Shown here in pieces: positions 21,817-35,055 of a stretch of 64,000 bases of DNA (its first letter is position 1; the number at the start of each line of letters is the position of its first letter). The notes below the pieces were generated by a model that saw nothing but the letters and a program-made list of their open reading frames with translations, had not been told where the DNA came from and ran no database searches. A program made the position numbers and the translations under genes. The stretch is taken from the NCBI GenBank assembly GCA_025200525.1, contig CM045770.1, positions 121,249,429 to 121,313,428 on the forward strand, written 5' to 3'. The DNA is from Camellia lanceoleosa (Eukaryota; Streptophyta; Magnoliopsida; Ericales; Theaceae).

Positions 21817-24800
21817 TGTAGACACCCTATTTTGACCGCTCCCAAGACTTGGGTATTTCTTTCCGAATGCCCGATAATGAAAGTTACACTGTGCAATCTT
21901 TTGAAACTCTTAGTAAAGAAGTTCAGATTCAAGTTCTAAATCCTAACCTTACACCCTATTTTGACCAAAATGTTTTAGACTTTAAAACCCTATTTTCAAA
22001 CATTTCTCCAAACCTGCACTAACCATGCAGTAGGAAGCTAGGAGGAACTTTTAGGCCCGACAGTGGGTCATTCGGGACGGCCGTGGGTTTTGTGGCCCGT
22101 CAAGGTCTCATTGGCGATAGACAGAATATCTGGCCGGATTCCGCCAACTGGCCATTTTTGAAGATATTTCCGACCAAAACATTTCAAATTCTATAAATAA
22201 ACCCTCTCCTTTTAGAATTTAGGGTAAGAAATTTTTTCCAAAGGCTTCTAAGGTTATTGAGAGCTAAAAAGACTCCCCTTCTTTACAAAAGCTTCCTTGA
22301 CTTCCATATCATCTTTAGCTATAGATACACAATACATACACTATTAGAGTTTGTTCTTGAAGCTTTTTACTAAAGTTTCAAGCTATATTTAAGATACTTA
22401 AGGGTGTTAGGATTGCAGTTTGATAACTAAGAAGTTATCTCTCTTCTCAAGAGCTATATCTTTGCATCTTTTTCTCTACTTCTCTTTTACTCTCTCCATT
22501 TGTTTTTCTTATTTTACATACTGTTTTTGAGTTGTTTTGAGGGGCTAAGATATGTGATTAAAAGTTACAAAAAGTGGAGGGATTAGCCACCCTTCCTTAG
22601 GCTTGATTACTAATTATTACCTATAGTTTCTTTTTACTTTTTTCCCTTGCTTTCTATTAGTTTTAGCACGTTTGTGTGTGTGTGTGTGTGTGTGTGTGGT
22701 GTTTGTGGGTTGTTTATGTTAATTTATGCTTTGAATATTATAAATGTATTGTTGTAAGTCCTTATGGATTTGGTGTGTTTAGGACGTAGCCGTCAATTCG
22801 TTTGAGTTGATAGCTTTTCTTAAGTATATTGGAACCTTATGGTCATGGGAGGTTTAGATTTTAGTCACCCCGCCACAAGTTCGATTAATTAGCTGTAAAT
22901 CTTTTGCTTTCATATTATTGTTGTTTACCTCAAAGCTAGGTGATCGCTTTTGTGCCAAAGTGTTGAAAAACTCTCTTTTCGATCATTTTCGAAACATGAA
23001 AATGGGTGTCTCATCCTTATTCCATGAATAAAAGAGGAATTGTCAACAACTTTGGCAAGTTGTGTGTTTAAGCTTGGATAATTAGTTGGATTTTTTAAGT
23101 TTCTCTCTTATTCCTATTGTTACTCATATAAAGCTCTTTATCAAAAAGTGTTGAAGACTCTTTTCTAGTTCCACTTTGAAGCATGAAAATGGATGTCTCA
23201 TCTTTATTCCATGATTAGGGAGAAGAGTTTACAACAATCTTTGAATTGTTATAGTTTTTTTTTTTAATTACTTTTTATTTTTTGTTTTTATCTTAGTCGC
23301 TTCTACGATCATCACATACTATCTTGTGATGTTTGATGGTTTGTGAAACATGTCTATCTCTTCCTTGAAATAACTCCATGATAGGGAGAAGGTAAGAAGA
23401 ATGGCCTCACTTTGCTTTATGTTTTGTAAAGTATTTTCCTATTGCTTCTAAGATCATCATGCAACAACCTTGCAATGGTTGATGATTTGAGAAGCAAATC
23501 TATTCCTCTCTTGAGTATCTTCATGATAAGAAAGGGTAAACACCTTTTGGAAGTACTCTGTCTGCACTATTTTTGCCTCAGTACACAAAGCAGGTTTTTT
23601 TTGTTGAAAAATGAAGCATGGTTGTATTTTATTAGAATCGGCCGGGCCTCATTGTTGGCCAGCCGGGCCTCGAAGTGGACAAACAGAGCAGTGGCTGAGG
23701 GTAAAACAGAGCAGTTCTCCTGAAGGCAGACAGAGCAATTTCGGAGGGATGTTCTTATCGGTGCACATATGGCTCACGTTCATTTTTAATATTTACTGTT
23801 GTAATATTTGTGAATGTAAGAAATTAGATGATTATTCATTCGGTGATGTAATAAATAGTTAATTAAGACATTTGGACTCTCTTGTAAGAGGGCAAATTTG
23901 TAACACTCGATGTATGTCTTTTAACTCTCATTTCTTTCTCCCTTTTATTTAAATGCTTATTATCATTATTTATAGCATCATGTTTTCGTTTCCATCATTC
24001 CCATGCCTCACATCCATTTTAGCATGCACTAAAGTTCGGCTCATCATATATAGTGCTCTTACTACTTCCTAAATGATTATGTGTGCTACCCCATGCTTTG
24101 GGTTGCTTCACATGTCATGTTAGTCGCCGAATTTATTAGTTGCATTGTTGTATGTGTTGCATTAGCCATTTTGCATATTAGGATCATGCATTTTTTCTAA
24201 TTATTTCTTTTTTCTTTGGCTTGCCACGGATGAGTACTAGGTGAGAATTTTTGCTTTGGCATATCATTCGTGTGCGTTTTGCCATAGCTAGCATATTACC
24301 ACGAGGCTACTTGCTTACTTGAAACATCTTTATGAATGCCTGTGGATAGAGGCTATTTTGCTTAAATTGGAATGGCTTTGATTGTTGTACATATGAGCTC
24401 TTTTTTTTAAGTTGCATGTATTTGAAAACTCTTTCAAAAAACATGGAATCAAAGCATTCTAAAGTAAGTGATGTGGTTTGTACTTGCTTTCCTCACATAA
24501 TAATGTTAGCATATTAATAAATTAGAACATGAGCATAATATTAATAAGAATCACATCATGACTTAGTAAAGACCGATTTTTGATCGGGTGAGTGAGGTGC
24601 TCAATTTATGACCTTTTCCTCTCATACCTAAATTCCTGAATCGAGGAACCTTTTTTATGACAAACAAGTGGCCTTTGGCGCGGGTCACGGATTTCCTAAT
24701 TTTTCCAAAAATATTAGGTAACGACTCTGAAATCTGACAATGTAGTCAATTTTTGGCATCTCTTGCGATTAGTGAATTTTCTTGGGACTTTCTAGATTTA

Positions 24801-24927
24801 GACTCTCATTTTCTTTTGTTTCACATTGCACTCGTGAAACTAGGTTCAGAACCACGGGAGTCTGAACTGTAGAGAATCGCATCCGAGGAGACTAAACCCC
24901 TCAAAGGAGAGCAAAAAACTAGTTACA
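21817..24927 (+). mobile_element. Solo LTR, 3.1 kb, TGTAGACACCC family
   Basis: It begins TGTAGACACCCTATTTTGAC and ends AACTAGTTACA. The flanks are GGCAT (21812-21816) and GGTAT (24928-24932), a target-site duplication with one mismatch. An LTR promoter TATA box is visible at 22191 (CTATAAATAA). About 185-bp diverged tandem units occupy 22960-23540, with shared phrases such as GAAACATGAAAATGG.TGTCTCATC. The 3' part matches the 5.6-kb solo LTR at 43540-49136 (the GATCGGG/GACCGGG block, then TTAGGT..CGACTCTG and TCTGAACTGTAG). No internal retrotransposon genes. Confidence 0.75.
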
Positions 24928-25178
24928 GGTATACTAGTCTTTTTCTTTTTGTGATTATGTGTCCATCATATCTAGTTTCTTGGAAGCAAGGTTAGATTTC
25001 ATTGATATTGATATATGGAATGCAAGTTGCTTTCCTTAGAATTCATTATTTTGATTAATTTCACAAGGTTTGCTTTATACTTATTGTTGAATGACTTTTA
25101 AACATATTGCTAGATCAATTGACATGGTATTAAAGACTAAACTTGATTATCTTTCTCTTTCAATTGTGCAATCCACAA
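24928..25178. other. Spacer upstream of the F-box pseudogene
   Basis: Short host sequence between the solo LTR and the F-box pseudogene. A Met-start frame exists at 25091, but the conserved F-box start is at 25179. Nothing else recognised. Confidence 0.4.
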
Positions 25179-25475
25179 TGGTTGCATGGTCCCAACTTCT
25201 CGATGATGTCCTTTATGTGATTGCCAATTGTTTACATGTTGAAGATTTTCTTCTATTTTCTGCAGTTTATTGCTTATGGCGATTAGTGTATTAGAACAAA
25301 ACCTAGATGTGAAAGCTTATAGTCCCATGGCTAATGCTAAAAGAATATAATGATGATGAATGCATAAAAGGTTTATTTAGTTTATATGAACAACATTCAG
25401 AAATTACCACTACCTTGAGTTTCATGGTTAGCAGTGTTAGGGGTCTTCTCATGGATGATGGCTTGGTATTTGATT
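25179..25475 (+). pseudogene. F-box/DUF295 pseudogene (paralogue of 19414-20520)
   Basis: It starts MVAWSQLLDDVLYVIANCLH then VEDFLLFSAVYCLWRLVY, aligning with the F-box of the intact gene, and stops at 25292-25294. Beyond the stop, PWLMLKEYNDDECIKGLFSL then YEQ matches the intact protein PWLMLSDNEN..IRSFFSLY, after a frame change. The similarity ends near 25475 at the sequence corresponding to the GSPHGW block. The C-terminal two thirds are missing. The pair was probably a tandem duplication later separated by the 3.1-kb LTR insertion. Confidence 0.8.
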
Positions 25476-25721
25476 GATTTTAATTGATACTCATTACATT
25501 GATATTTTTACAAGCTTTATTCCTAACAACTAACTCTAGCAAACTATTCTAACTGACTCCTAGCCTCAATTGCTATTGTAACTGTAGCTTGATGGCTGCT
25601 CAAGTGGAAGATAGTTAGTTTGTTGGCATAATTGTCTTTGAACTTCATTCTTGCCTTTAACACTTGATGACACAACACACTTGATGAGACTTGATGACAC
25701 ATTGTAGCGATGGTCATGTTG

Positions 25722-28117
25722 TGTCACGACCCAACCCTTGCCCCAAGGGATTAGTGAAGTGACCGACCAGTAATCCGAGATTACCGAAGGCCTTCTTAAA
25801 CAGACACATAATTATAGGGGCTTGCAGAAGCAAACATACAAAAATAAATCGTCAAATGAGCTGTGTAGACTTAAATGAGACAGAGGAAATTTGCATCTTC
25901 ATATATATAAGCATAATATTATATACAAAACATTGTCATAGTTTAGGGTTAAACCCTGTAAATAAAAACACTGTCATCATTCTTCAAAAGAACTTAATTA
26001 CATACTAAGAGGAATAAATTCCTCAAACACAAGAAGTCTAAAGCTTGACTCTTCTGGAACCTCGGCGTGAGGTACAAAGGTTGGCTTTACAAAACAGAAG
26101 GCCAGACAAACACCTCCAGGCTTGGTCTTGCGTTTGATCACCTACATACATATATAAAAGGTGAGTTGGAGCCTAGTGAATAACGACAACGTAAAGGTTT
26201 AATGAATGATGTCCCAAATTATAATTCCAGAAATCAAAGTTTCAGATCATAACATAATCAGATATGTATTCAAACTTGTAATCAATCATACATGGTACAT
26301 CCATTAGCTTAATAGAGTGGATGGTCTCATAAGACTTGTTCAGATTAGACAAATGATTTTGCATAATTGATACAAATAACCATTAAGGTTTAATAGATAG
26401 TTTGAAGAGTTGGAATCCACAGAGATCTCTGATAATAGACAATATATAACAGATAACAGATAATAGATGCTAAGGATGCCATGATTGCATTTTAGAAAAT
26501 CAACAATCATTCATTCAAAAGATATCAGTTTAGAAACATAATATAATTTTGTAATTCATAAAATACTTTTAACAAACATAGCTTTACAGAGTTGTTACTC
26601 ACAGATGACTTTTCAGACAGATTGGGCAAAAATAAGCGCGCGACTTACACAAACACATAACAGAGCTACATTGAAACACACGTTCCCAAACAATGTTTTA
26701 TTTAATTCAATCCTCCTTTAGTGTGTTTCTAACACATTTCCTTATTATCATCGTCTAAATAATTGCTTAAGAATACTTATGGAGGTATGAGGATGAAAGT
26801 ATGCATTTGGAAGTATGTTTCAAAAATGCTGAAAACAAAGCAGTTCGCTTGCGTGCACATTTAGTCACTTGAGCGGTCTGCAAAATTCTGCAAAACTTCC
26901 AGATGTTGAGAATCTGGGCTTGAGCCAACTTTTTGGTCCCTCGAGCCATGAGCTATGTAAAGCTGAGATCGCTCGAGCGCACACTTGGTCGCTCGAGCCA
27001 ACTACAAATGCCTGCAAAAATACTGAAAGTATGCAAAGTACGCTCGAGCGATGGATTGTTCGATCGAACAATGCGACAGAATTCTAGAATTTTCAGAAAA
27101 GAGTTGATTGTCAAAATGCTTAGCTTTAAACAATAAACTTGCATGGCTCATTCTCAACTTAGAAAATCACTTAGAAACTTTTTAATATTATGAATTCAAG
27201 ACCAATTTGCAAAAATCAAAGCTCAAAACTTGTTAATTCTTCAACATTAAATTCAAAACTTCAAAATTAACTTACGCATGCAATGAACTCTACCTTTTTC
27301 ATTTCAAAATGTTTACACATACAAAATTGAGTGTAATTTCATGCAAAACTCTTAAATCAACAAGTATAAGCTCCATGCATGTAAGAATTCTTGGAAAATC
27401 AAACTCAAAATTGATGAATTATGTATGCATGTATGAATTGACTCCAAATTCACCATCTTAGCTCAATTCTGCTACTTAATTATTTATTTATCTTAAATTC
27501 ACATAATTAATGGCTTAAACACAAGAATTATGAGCTATTCACTTTCCTAAATTCTTCAATGAAGCTAAATTTAACAAAATTCTTGAGCCTATTCTCCAAA
27601 TCTTAATCCTCTAATCAAAATCTATAAAATTAAGCTTCTCTCTCTCTAAAAGATGATATATATATATCTCTCTCTCTCTCCCTCTCCCTCTCTCTCTCTA
27701 CAAGTGTTAAACTCAAAGATGATGATGATATAAGTTGTCATTGATCTCATTTTGCCTATTTATATAGTTGGATTAACTTAGACTAATTAACCTAGCTTAG
27801 GTTAATTAATCAAACTCTACTCAAATCTAATTAATTTATTCTAATTATTTTGGATCCAAATCAAATTTTAATTAAATTTACCATATGGTTCTAAATATTC
27901 CAATTAACCTATTGACCTAGTCAATTCCAGTTTCTAACGCCGTTAAGGCTTTTAATTTTCAAATTGTGACAGAATTCACAACAGATATTCTTACGGCCAA
28001 CAAATATGAATTCAAATATCATACGAAACACATAATTAACCTAGAATTTCACCTTAAGCACTTAATCATCATTCATAATTAATACTTAATATCATATTAT
28101 AGTACGAGGTTATTACA
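25722..28117 (-). mobile_element. Solo LTR, 2.4 kb, gypsy-type, minus orientation
   Basis: In plus-strand view it runs from TGTCACGACCCAACCC to GAGGTTATTACA, so on the minus strand it starts TGTAATAACCTC and ends GGGTCGTGACA. Flanks TGTTG (25717-25721) and TGTCG (28118-28122) form a near-perfect 5-bp duplication. A cluster of CTCGAGCG palindromes lies at 26860-27065 and a (CT)n tract at 27667-27700. The terminus resembles the LTR beginning at 62943. No internal genes. Confidence 0.65.
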
Positions 28118-28692
28118 TGTCGGGTTCGATAGTGGTGAATGGTAGTTGTAAAGTTATAATGAAAGAAGGGAAATAGTTGGTAGTGGGTGATGGTGATGAA
28201 GATAGCAATAAAGGTGGGCTAATTGGGGAGAGGAGTAGGGGCATTGCATTGCCTCATATCTCTTTTTTTTTTTGATTGTATAGGTATTGGCATCACAGTG
28301 GGAAATGTGGATTTCCTACCAAATGTTTGATGAAAATTGTTACTTATAAAAATGGTTGATTTTACAATCTCATTTTAGATACTTTGGTTAATAAGGCAAT
28401 GGGTTACCTATTAGTTTTCTTTAGCTCTATTGTTTTTTGGCTAGACATTCTTGGGTCATTGTTATTCTTTGCTGGGCAAGTGTTATTGATCATTAAATTG
28501 TTAAATTTGGGTTTCAGGGCCCAATCATGGATGAAGTTTGGCAGTGTTTGTTCTTGTGTTGTGTTATGAGGGTTGGAGGAGTTAAGGAAAAGAAAGGTTT
28601 TAGTGGAAACACTATTGAGGAAATATATAGTTAGAAGATGAATTTTTGGTGGGAATTACCTTTGAGGGTAAAATTTGTATTTAAAAAAAAAT
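28118..28692. other. Spacer, nothing recognised
   Basis: Non-repetitive AT-rich DNA with a GGTGATGGTGATGAAG-like purine stretch. No supported gene. Confidence 0.45.
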
Positions 28693-31655
28693 TAGTGAAA
28701 CTGTCATGCCCCACTTTTTATTACTCTAATGATCTTACCATATGTATTAATATAATCCAATTCCATTAATGGCATACAGAATCTATTCATACATTACATC
28801 CATAAGTAGGTGAAAGTTCTCTCATTCGTATATAAAATAGAATGTGAAATGAATTATCTTTTAATCAAATGCCTATAGACTTACATTATTATATAAAGAG
28901 GAAAGGGCTTAACCCTTTTACAATAAAGGTGTTCTGCTAACAAATATAAGAGGCCGTGGCCAACAATTAATGAAGATCATCGATCTTGAATCACTTCTCA
29001 ACTTGTACCTAAAAAAAAGATTAGTGAGATGCACATAAAATCCAGTAGAGATTCTAACATGTTCCTAAACAGTAACAATATGCAGATAGCTATGATCATA
29101 AGTGTACTATGACATACAATATATAAGTAATGTGACAATTTATACCCAAAATATACTTATATAAGTACATTTTCCCATCCTCTTTAATACAAGGTAATGC
29201 AAAATTTTTTTTTTTCAACTTCCATTTTATTCAAAAATATTTCATCACAACACTTTTTTCTTACTTAAACCTTCCACATTGATATAAAAGAGTTTCTTCA
29301 AAACATTTGTTTTGAAAACACGCGTACACATACTAGTCATAACACGATTTTACATTCCAACACACTATATACACTTACACCCCAATACATCTACTACCTT
29401 CCCTAACCATAGGCTCAATGGCAAGGAACACCCACAACAATATACCAAGACATATATCTTTCTACATTTGTAATTGAGAGTAATACGTACTTCCATTTCC
29501 ATCAGCCTACAACACAGAGTTGTCATGCCCCTAAAATAATACAACAAATACAACTCAAAACAAATGTTATTAATTGCGTAAATCAGAGTAAATAGTTCTT
29601 CCACTACATAGAGTTAATGATACAAAAGAGTTTAACGTAAATAAATGCCCTATTGGCTTACACCTTTCCAAGCCTTGACTTGGTTACAACAAAAGTAAGT
29701 TTTGTTCAATACATTCTAAGCCCTAGGCTTTACACAAAAAATCATAATCAAAAGTGAAGAAGCTTTTGCTTCCGAAAAACCCCTCTAACGCTATTGCCTT
29801 GGTGGAGGCATTCCATCATTACTTGAAAATGGTTTTCCCAGTCCAGTAGGAATAATCTAACACAATATATGAGATTTAATAAAGATATAGGTGCAATGTG
29901 CATATACAATGCCCAGAATAAAACATTCATACATTTATATAGCCATAGAATACTAAATCCATGCTTGATTTCATTTTCCTCCAATTCATTTCAATACAAG
30001 AGTCAATTTCATAATTTCTTTAATAACCCAAATGAGACTACAACTTAATGGTTCTACAATCACATCATCAACATACAAACACCTCAAACTGTCATTTTAC
30101 AAATATTTCGTCTGCAGGATCGACACCCATGTATAATTTCAATTTGCCATTTTACGGATATTTGGTTTGCGGGATCGAAAACCATGTATAAATTTCGAGA
30201 CTTTCACTCAGGATACTCCGACCAACTTAATTATAATGGAGTCCCTCCCTTTTCTCATTCCAAACAATCAAATATACATATGCAATGTATTTAAACACAT
30301 AATCATTTATGGAGTACATCCTTTTTCTCCTCCCAAACAACCATACATATACAATGTATTTACATCATAAGCATATTCAATGATAACCATCCATGGATTA
30401 GTTTTAATTCACCTAATTCTCATGCAATTTCTACAACAATCATAGCTATCCTCCACTGATAGCCCAATACAGTTATCTCTAGACAGATGTTCAATCTCAT
30501 GACAGATAGTTTATTCAAAGCTTCCAAAGGTGTGAGATAACACATATCCAATCCCGCCATTTATATCAATAATCACCCAATTTCACATTCCCAATGTCGA
30601 TTTTAATTATTTATACAAAATAACAATTTGTTCCATTTAGGGCAAAAATCCCATTTTTGTAAAGTATCAACCCAAGCATCAAAATCAAACATTTTGACAC
30701 AACATGATCTCATTTTCAAATCTCATACTCATTTATTTCATATTCACCAAAACCCTTCTTTCCATTTTACACCCAAACCCTAGGTTTGTTCACATTAACC
30801 CCAAATCCCACCATTGTTACACAAACAACAAATAACTAAGTTAAAAATCATAAAAAGTGTAGAAAATCCCTACCTCAAGAAGAGAAGACGAAAAAAGCAA
30901 GGTTGAAACTCCAAAGACACCGAAATCCAAGTTTGTTCGGATCAAAATGAAGATCTTGAAGCACTCTACCTTTTTCTCAAAGGCACTAGGGTAAAGAGAT
31001 CAATGGATCTAGATGAAATAGAAGAAAGAAGGTGAGTTTTAGAGAGAGAAACTCAAGATTTAGGTTTTTGAAAAGTTTTAGAGAGAGAGAGAGAGAGAAA
31101 TGAAAAAGTAATAAAAAATGTCGTTTTCACGGACTATTATACACGTAGTCCGCTCGAGCGTGGAAATCGACGCTCGAGCGTTAGACACAAAGTTCCGCTC
31201 GAGCGTGGAAGGTTATGCTTGAGCGTGGAATACACATTTCCAGAAGTTTTGCAGACGAAAGACTCTGTTTGAGAGCAACACTGGACGCTTGAGCGTCCAG
31301 TCGCTCGAGCATAAGAAACGTCGCTCGAGCGTCGAACACATTCTTCCAATATTTACAGGTTTGCAAAAATATTGAGAGTTGACAAATCCCGCTTGAGCGC
31401 ATGAATGGCCACTTGAGCAGAGAAGCAAATTTGTGAAGCTAGCTCGAGCGCAATAATGCCCGCTTGAGTGGAAGAGCCAAAATCTGGGCAACAAAGGTTT
31501 GGAAAAGCAAGCAACCAACCTGTTCCAAACGCATAATTACAATCCAAAAGCCAATTCTAAAGAGATACAAGGGAAATAAGAGGTAAACAACAATATGAAA
31601 GTATTAAACCTGAGTCTAGGATACCACAAGAGTTGGGTCAAAACCAAAATCGCTA
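28693..31655 (-). repeat. LTR-type sequence, minus orientation, possibly two stacked copies
   Basis: TGTCATGCCCCAC at 28693 and again TGTCATGCCCCTAAAATAA at 29520 look like LTR termini seen from the minus strand. 29630-29842 matches 1545-1760 inverted. A CGCTCGAGCG cluster occupies 31148-31470. The block appears to end near 31655, where similar sequence starts over. No polyprotein is encoded, and boundaries are approximate. Confidence 0.45.
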
Positions 31656-33230
31656 TAGATGGCAAATGCGACAACCCATATAGCACAAAAATGTTTTATC
31701 GGCCTCACCCAGAGGGGAACGATCCCAAGATCACACTTTACCGAGTGCAAACCGAAAGATAAAGAAACCTATCTCAAGGTACCATGCTTTACCAGCCTCT
31801 CAGAGACAAGTAGATCTCAATTTCACATTTTACAGGGCACAAACCGAAAGGGAGAGGAACCTTTGTCAAGGCGCCTGGCTTTACCAGCTTAATTGGAGAG
31901 AAACAAACCTCCAAACCATATCACAACATGCTAGACACATAAAGGTATATGAGTGTAATACGTACACTTAATCTAATTAACAACAACAATGCAATCCTCC
32001 ACCGATGACCAATGACAAAACCTCTAATAGTTAAGTATGTAACTCTATGAATTAAACCACAATTGGTTCCATAATTTTAAATCATTAACATTTTCAATGA
32101 AATCATTTCACAAAAGAGTTACAAATATCATTTTGTTCTTCCAAATCAAACCCGTTGTTCCAATTATTCAACAACTTTAACCCTTAGCCCAAAACTCATT
32201 TTTCCTTTAATAAAACCCAATTTATGATACAAAACTATAACCCAACTTGACACAACATTAAAAAAAGCAATCACAAGGACCTGGTTAATTCCTTTTAGCA
32301 ACCAAAACATTAATTCAATCCCATAACAAATAACACAATGATAACCCAACTTACCTCTTTTCGTTTTATTAAACGCTTAATAACAAATCAAGTCTTTTCA
32401 CCACTATCATCATTAATGTGATTAGCTACCTCACAAACTTACCAAAGAAACTAAAAACAAGCTACTAGAACTTCCAAAAGCTCAAACCTTTAAACCCCTT
32501 TTTATTCTTTTGAAAATTCCATAAGAAACATGCTTTTAATGCAATAAGACTACCACATGTTTATCTATAATGAGGTATTGAAAAGGAAAAAAAGAATCCA
32601 TACCTCTCAAAGTGAAGAGAAGAAAGTTGAAAAACCCATGGCTACGAAAACATGATCCGCTTAGATTAAAAGAAAGCCCTTGCCGAGCCCTATGTTTTGG
32701 TATATGGAACTAGGGGTAGACAACAGGTAGAAATAGATGAAACCCAAGTTTGAAAGCTTTATGGGTCCAAAAATGGAGGAGAGAGAGGGAATCAGAAAAA
32801 GTGAGAAAAAGATCTTTCCTTGCATCTTTATACAAACAGACCGTTTGAGTGAACAAAACACCGCTCGAGCGTTAGACATAACACATTGCTCGAGCGATCA
32901 AAAAAAGGCTTGAGTGAAGAAACCAAATGCCTAGAACATCAACTTTGTAGAACAGATCGCTCGATCGTAGAATACAAACTTTTAGTAGTTCATATTGTAA
33001 ACTTAAAAACCAGAAGAAATGAAAGACACTCAAGCGACCAACACACTGCTTGAGCGAACCTAAGCAAAAACAACCAACACTTCCCTTGAAAACTCAAAAT
33101 CCCACCCGTTTCAACATAACTCCAAGATGACCTATGATTAGAACGTATGATAACAATACTAATAGATACCAAAACCCAAACAATAGAGTATAAAAGGGTC
33201 TGGTCTTAACTTGAGATGCTATAGAAACAC
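31656..33230 (-). repeat. Second, diverged copy of the palindrome-bearing LTR-type repeat
   Basis: The order of landmarks repeats that of 30430-31655: TCCTCCACCGATGACC, then a long AC-rich stretch with CTTGACACAACAT, then ACCTCTCAAAGTGAAGAGAAG, then the CTCGAGCG cluster at 32860-33058, then GAGATGCTATAGA. Two tandem units of about 85 bp near its start (31700-31890) share GCAAACCGAAAG / GCACAAACCGAAAG and CTTTACCAGC. Confidence 0.4.
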
Positions 33231-33726
33231 CCCCCATGAAATACATCTATTGCGTAAACTCCACAAGTACTTCTTTAGAGTGTGAAGACCACCGTAAGGA
33301 CTTCTTTTCAAATTTTGGACCATGTTGCCGCTTCTTATGCAATCAATAACTCCATGTAATGACCCATTTTTTCTAATTTCTTTTTTCTTCTTGTAATAGC
33401 ATAGGGACCGAACCAGAGGGAAGGGAGGAAGTAACACCTGGCATGGAAATACATGTGGATTGCCACTAGCCCATAAGAAGAAGAAGAAGAAGAAGAAGAA
33501 GCAATGTTTAGTACTCTAAATAATTTATCAAAAATTATATAGAATACTTACATGGTGTGGAACCCATACCATATGAGACTCACATACTATGTGAATATTG
33601 CGTAAATTTTTTTGATAATTTTTAAGGATCTCTAACATTTTTGAAAAAATATATATATTGAAGGCTTCTTGTTTTGGCTCCATTTGACACATTAGTCGAC
33701 GTGTCCACTATTATTTGTATTATTAT
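33231..33726. other. Spacer with (GAA)n microsatellite
   Basis: It contains an (AAG)n tract at 33478-33502. No gene recognised. The last five bases (ATTAT, 33722-33726) are the left target-site duplication of the Tat element. Confidence 0.5.
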
Positions 33727-34306
33727 TGATGATACAGTGTGTTCCAAGTGGAACAGGTCGGACTGATCCACGCTCCTCAAACCAGTGTTCGAATGACCAA
33801 GCCCACCAGAAGACCTGCACAAGAGTTCAACGGGGAACGGGGAGTCCCCCAGCGAACCCTCCGACGAGCAAGTTAGAAAGAGAAGTGGAATGTAGAGATA
33901 GATTAGAGATAGAAAGCTTAACCTTCTTCTTGTCTTCGACGTTTGCTTATATCCTCTGGTAATCATTTCGTTCTCCTTTCTAACCTGTCGCCATGGCCGA
34001 AAGTCTATGCTCTAGCTTGCCTTGTTCATGGTGAGACCGTTCTGTCTCGACGGGGAGGGCTTATCGCAATAAATGCTGTACGGGGCTTCATTAATGGCTG
34101 ATGTACAGTGCAATAACTTTGCAGGATCTTTGTCTGCTTATGTGGCTTGTCTTTCACCTGCCACGTGTCTAAGTGTCATTGGTTCTTAATGCCATGTTGA
34201 CTCCTAGCCATGTTGGGCCTCATTAGTTGAATTATGTATTGGGCCCTAAGTGGTGGGCTTGGGTTGTTCATAGTGGGCTATAGCCTTTATGGGCCTACCT
34301 ATGTCA
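33727..34306 (-). repeat. 3' LTR of the Tat element
   Basis: 580 bp, TG...CA ends in plus-strand view, matching the right LTR along its whole length. On the minus strand the sequence entering it, AGGAATAGGGGACTAT (34307-34322), is a plausible polypurine tract, supporting that this is the 3' LTR. Confidence 0.9.
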
Positions 34307-34392
34307 ATAGTCCCCTATTCCTAAGTGCAGTTTTAGTCCAACGAAGGGAATAATGAAGAGAATGATGGTTGCTAGAGATCGGCAAGGCGAAG

Positions 34393-34650
34393 GGGCCGAC
34401 CATGAGGAGGGCCAATTGCAACGGGTGATCGAATGGAGGGGCCGACCTCGTGGAGGGCTGACCATGAGGAGGGTCGACCGCGAAGGGTGACCAAGTGGAG
34501 GGACCAACCATGAGGTGGGCCGACCGCGAAGGGTGACTGAATGGAGAGACCGACCATGAGGAGAGCCAACCACGAAGGGTGATCGAGTGAAGGGACCGAC
34601 CATGAGGAAGGCCGACCGCGAAGGGTGACCGGCCATGAGGGTGACCAAGT
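34393..34650. repeat. 47-bp minisatellite in the Tat 3' region
   Basis: About five units contain CGACCATGAGGAGGGCCGAC and CGCGAAGGGTGACC. The later units are spaced 47 bp apart (starts near 34458, 34505, 34552, 34599); the first interval is longer. Open frames across it are repeats of Ser-Trp-Ser-like peptides and are not genes. Confidence 0.8.
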
Positions 34651-35055
34651 GGGCGGTCTTGGGAGGGGCTTGAGGGGTGGCAGGGTACGTGGTGATTTGA
34701 AGTGGAAAAGACAGGGTAGGGAAATGGGGCAGTGGATCGTGGGCGTACACGTGGCGGAATCCCATGATAGGGAAGGTTAGGCGTTGAGTAAGAAATGAAA
34801 CGATAGGTCAATATAGGGTGTTGAAAAGACAGTTTTGGCGGATTTTTGAAAATTTTCAAACTGGCGAAATTTAATTGTGACCCTTGGAATATAGGCAAAC
34901 CTTGGGCTTTTGGTATTTTCCGTTTTACGTATCTTTTTGCAAACAACCAAAATATTTCAAGTGTAAACTCCTTTGTGTCGAGTGATACCCCTTTGCAACA
35001 TTTTGTGGACTATCTCGCGCCAGCATTTGAAGCTATTCGCAAACACACAAGAGAG

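Noticed and set aside
26860..33060. Regularly spaced palindromes as a possible CRISPR-like array
   Set aside because: The repeats are only about 10 bp, spacing is irregular, the sequence lies in plant LTR-type repeats and no cas-like gene is present.
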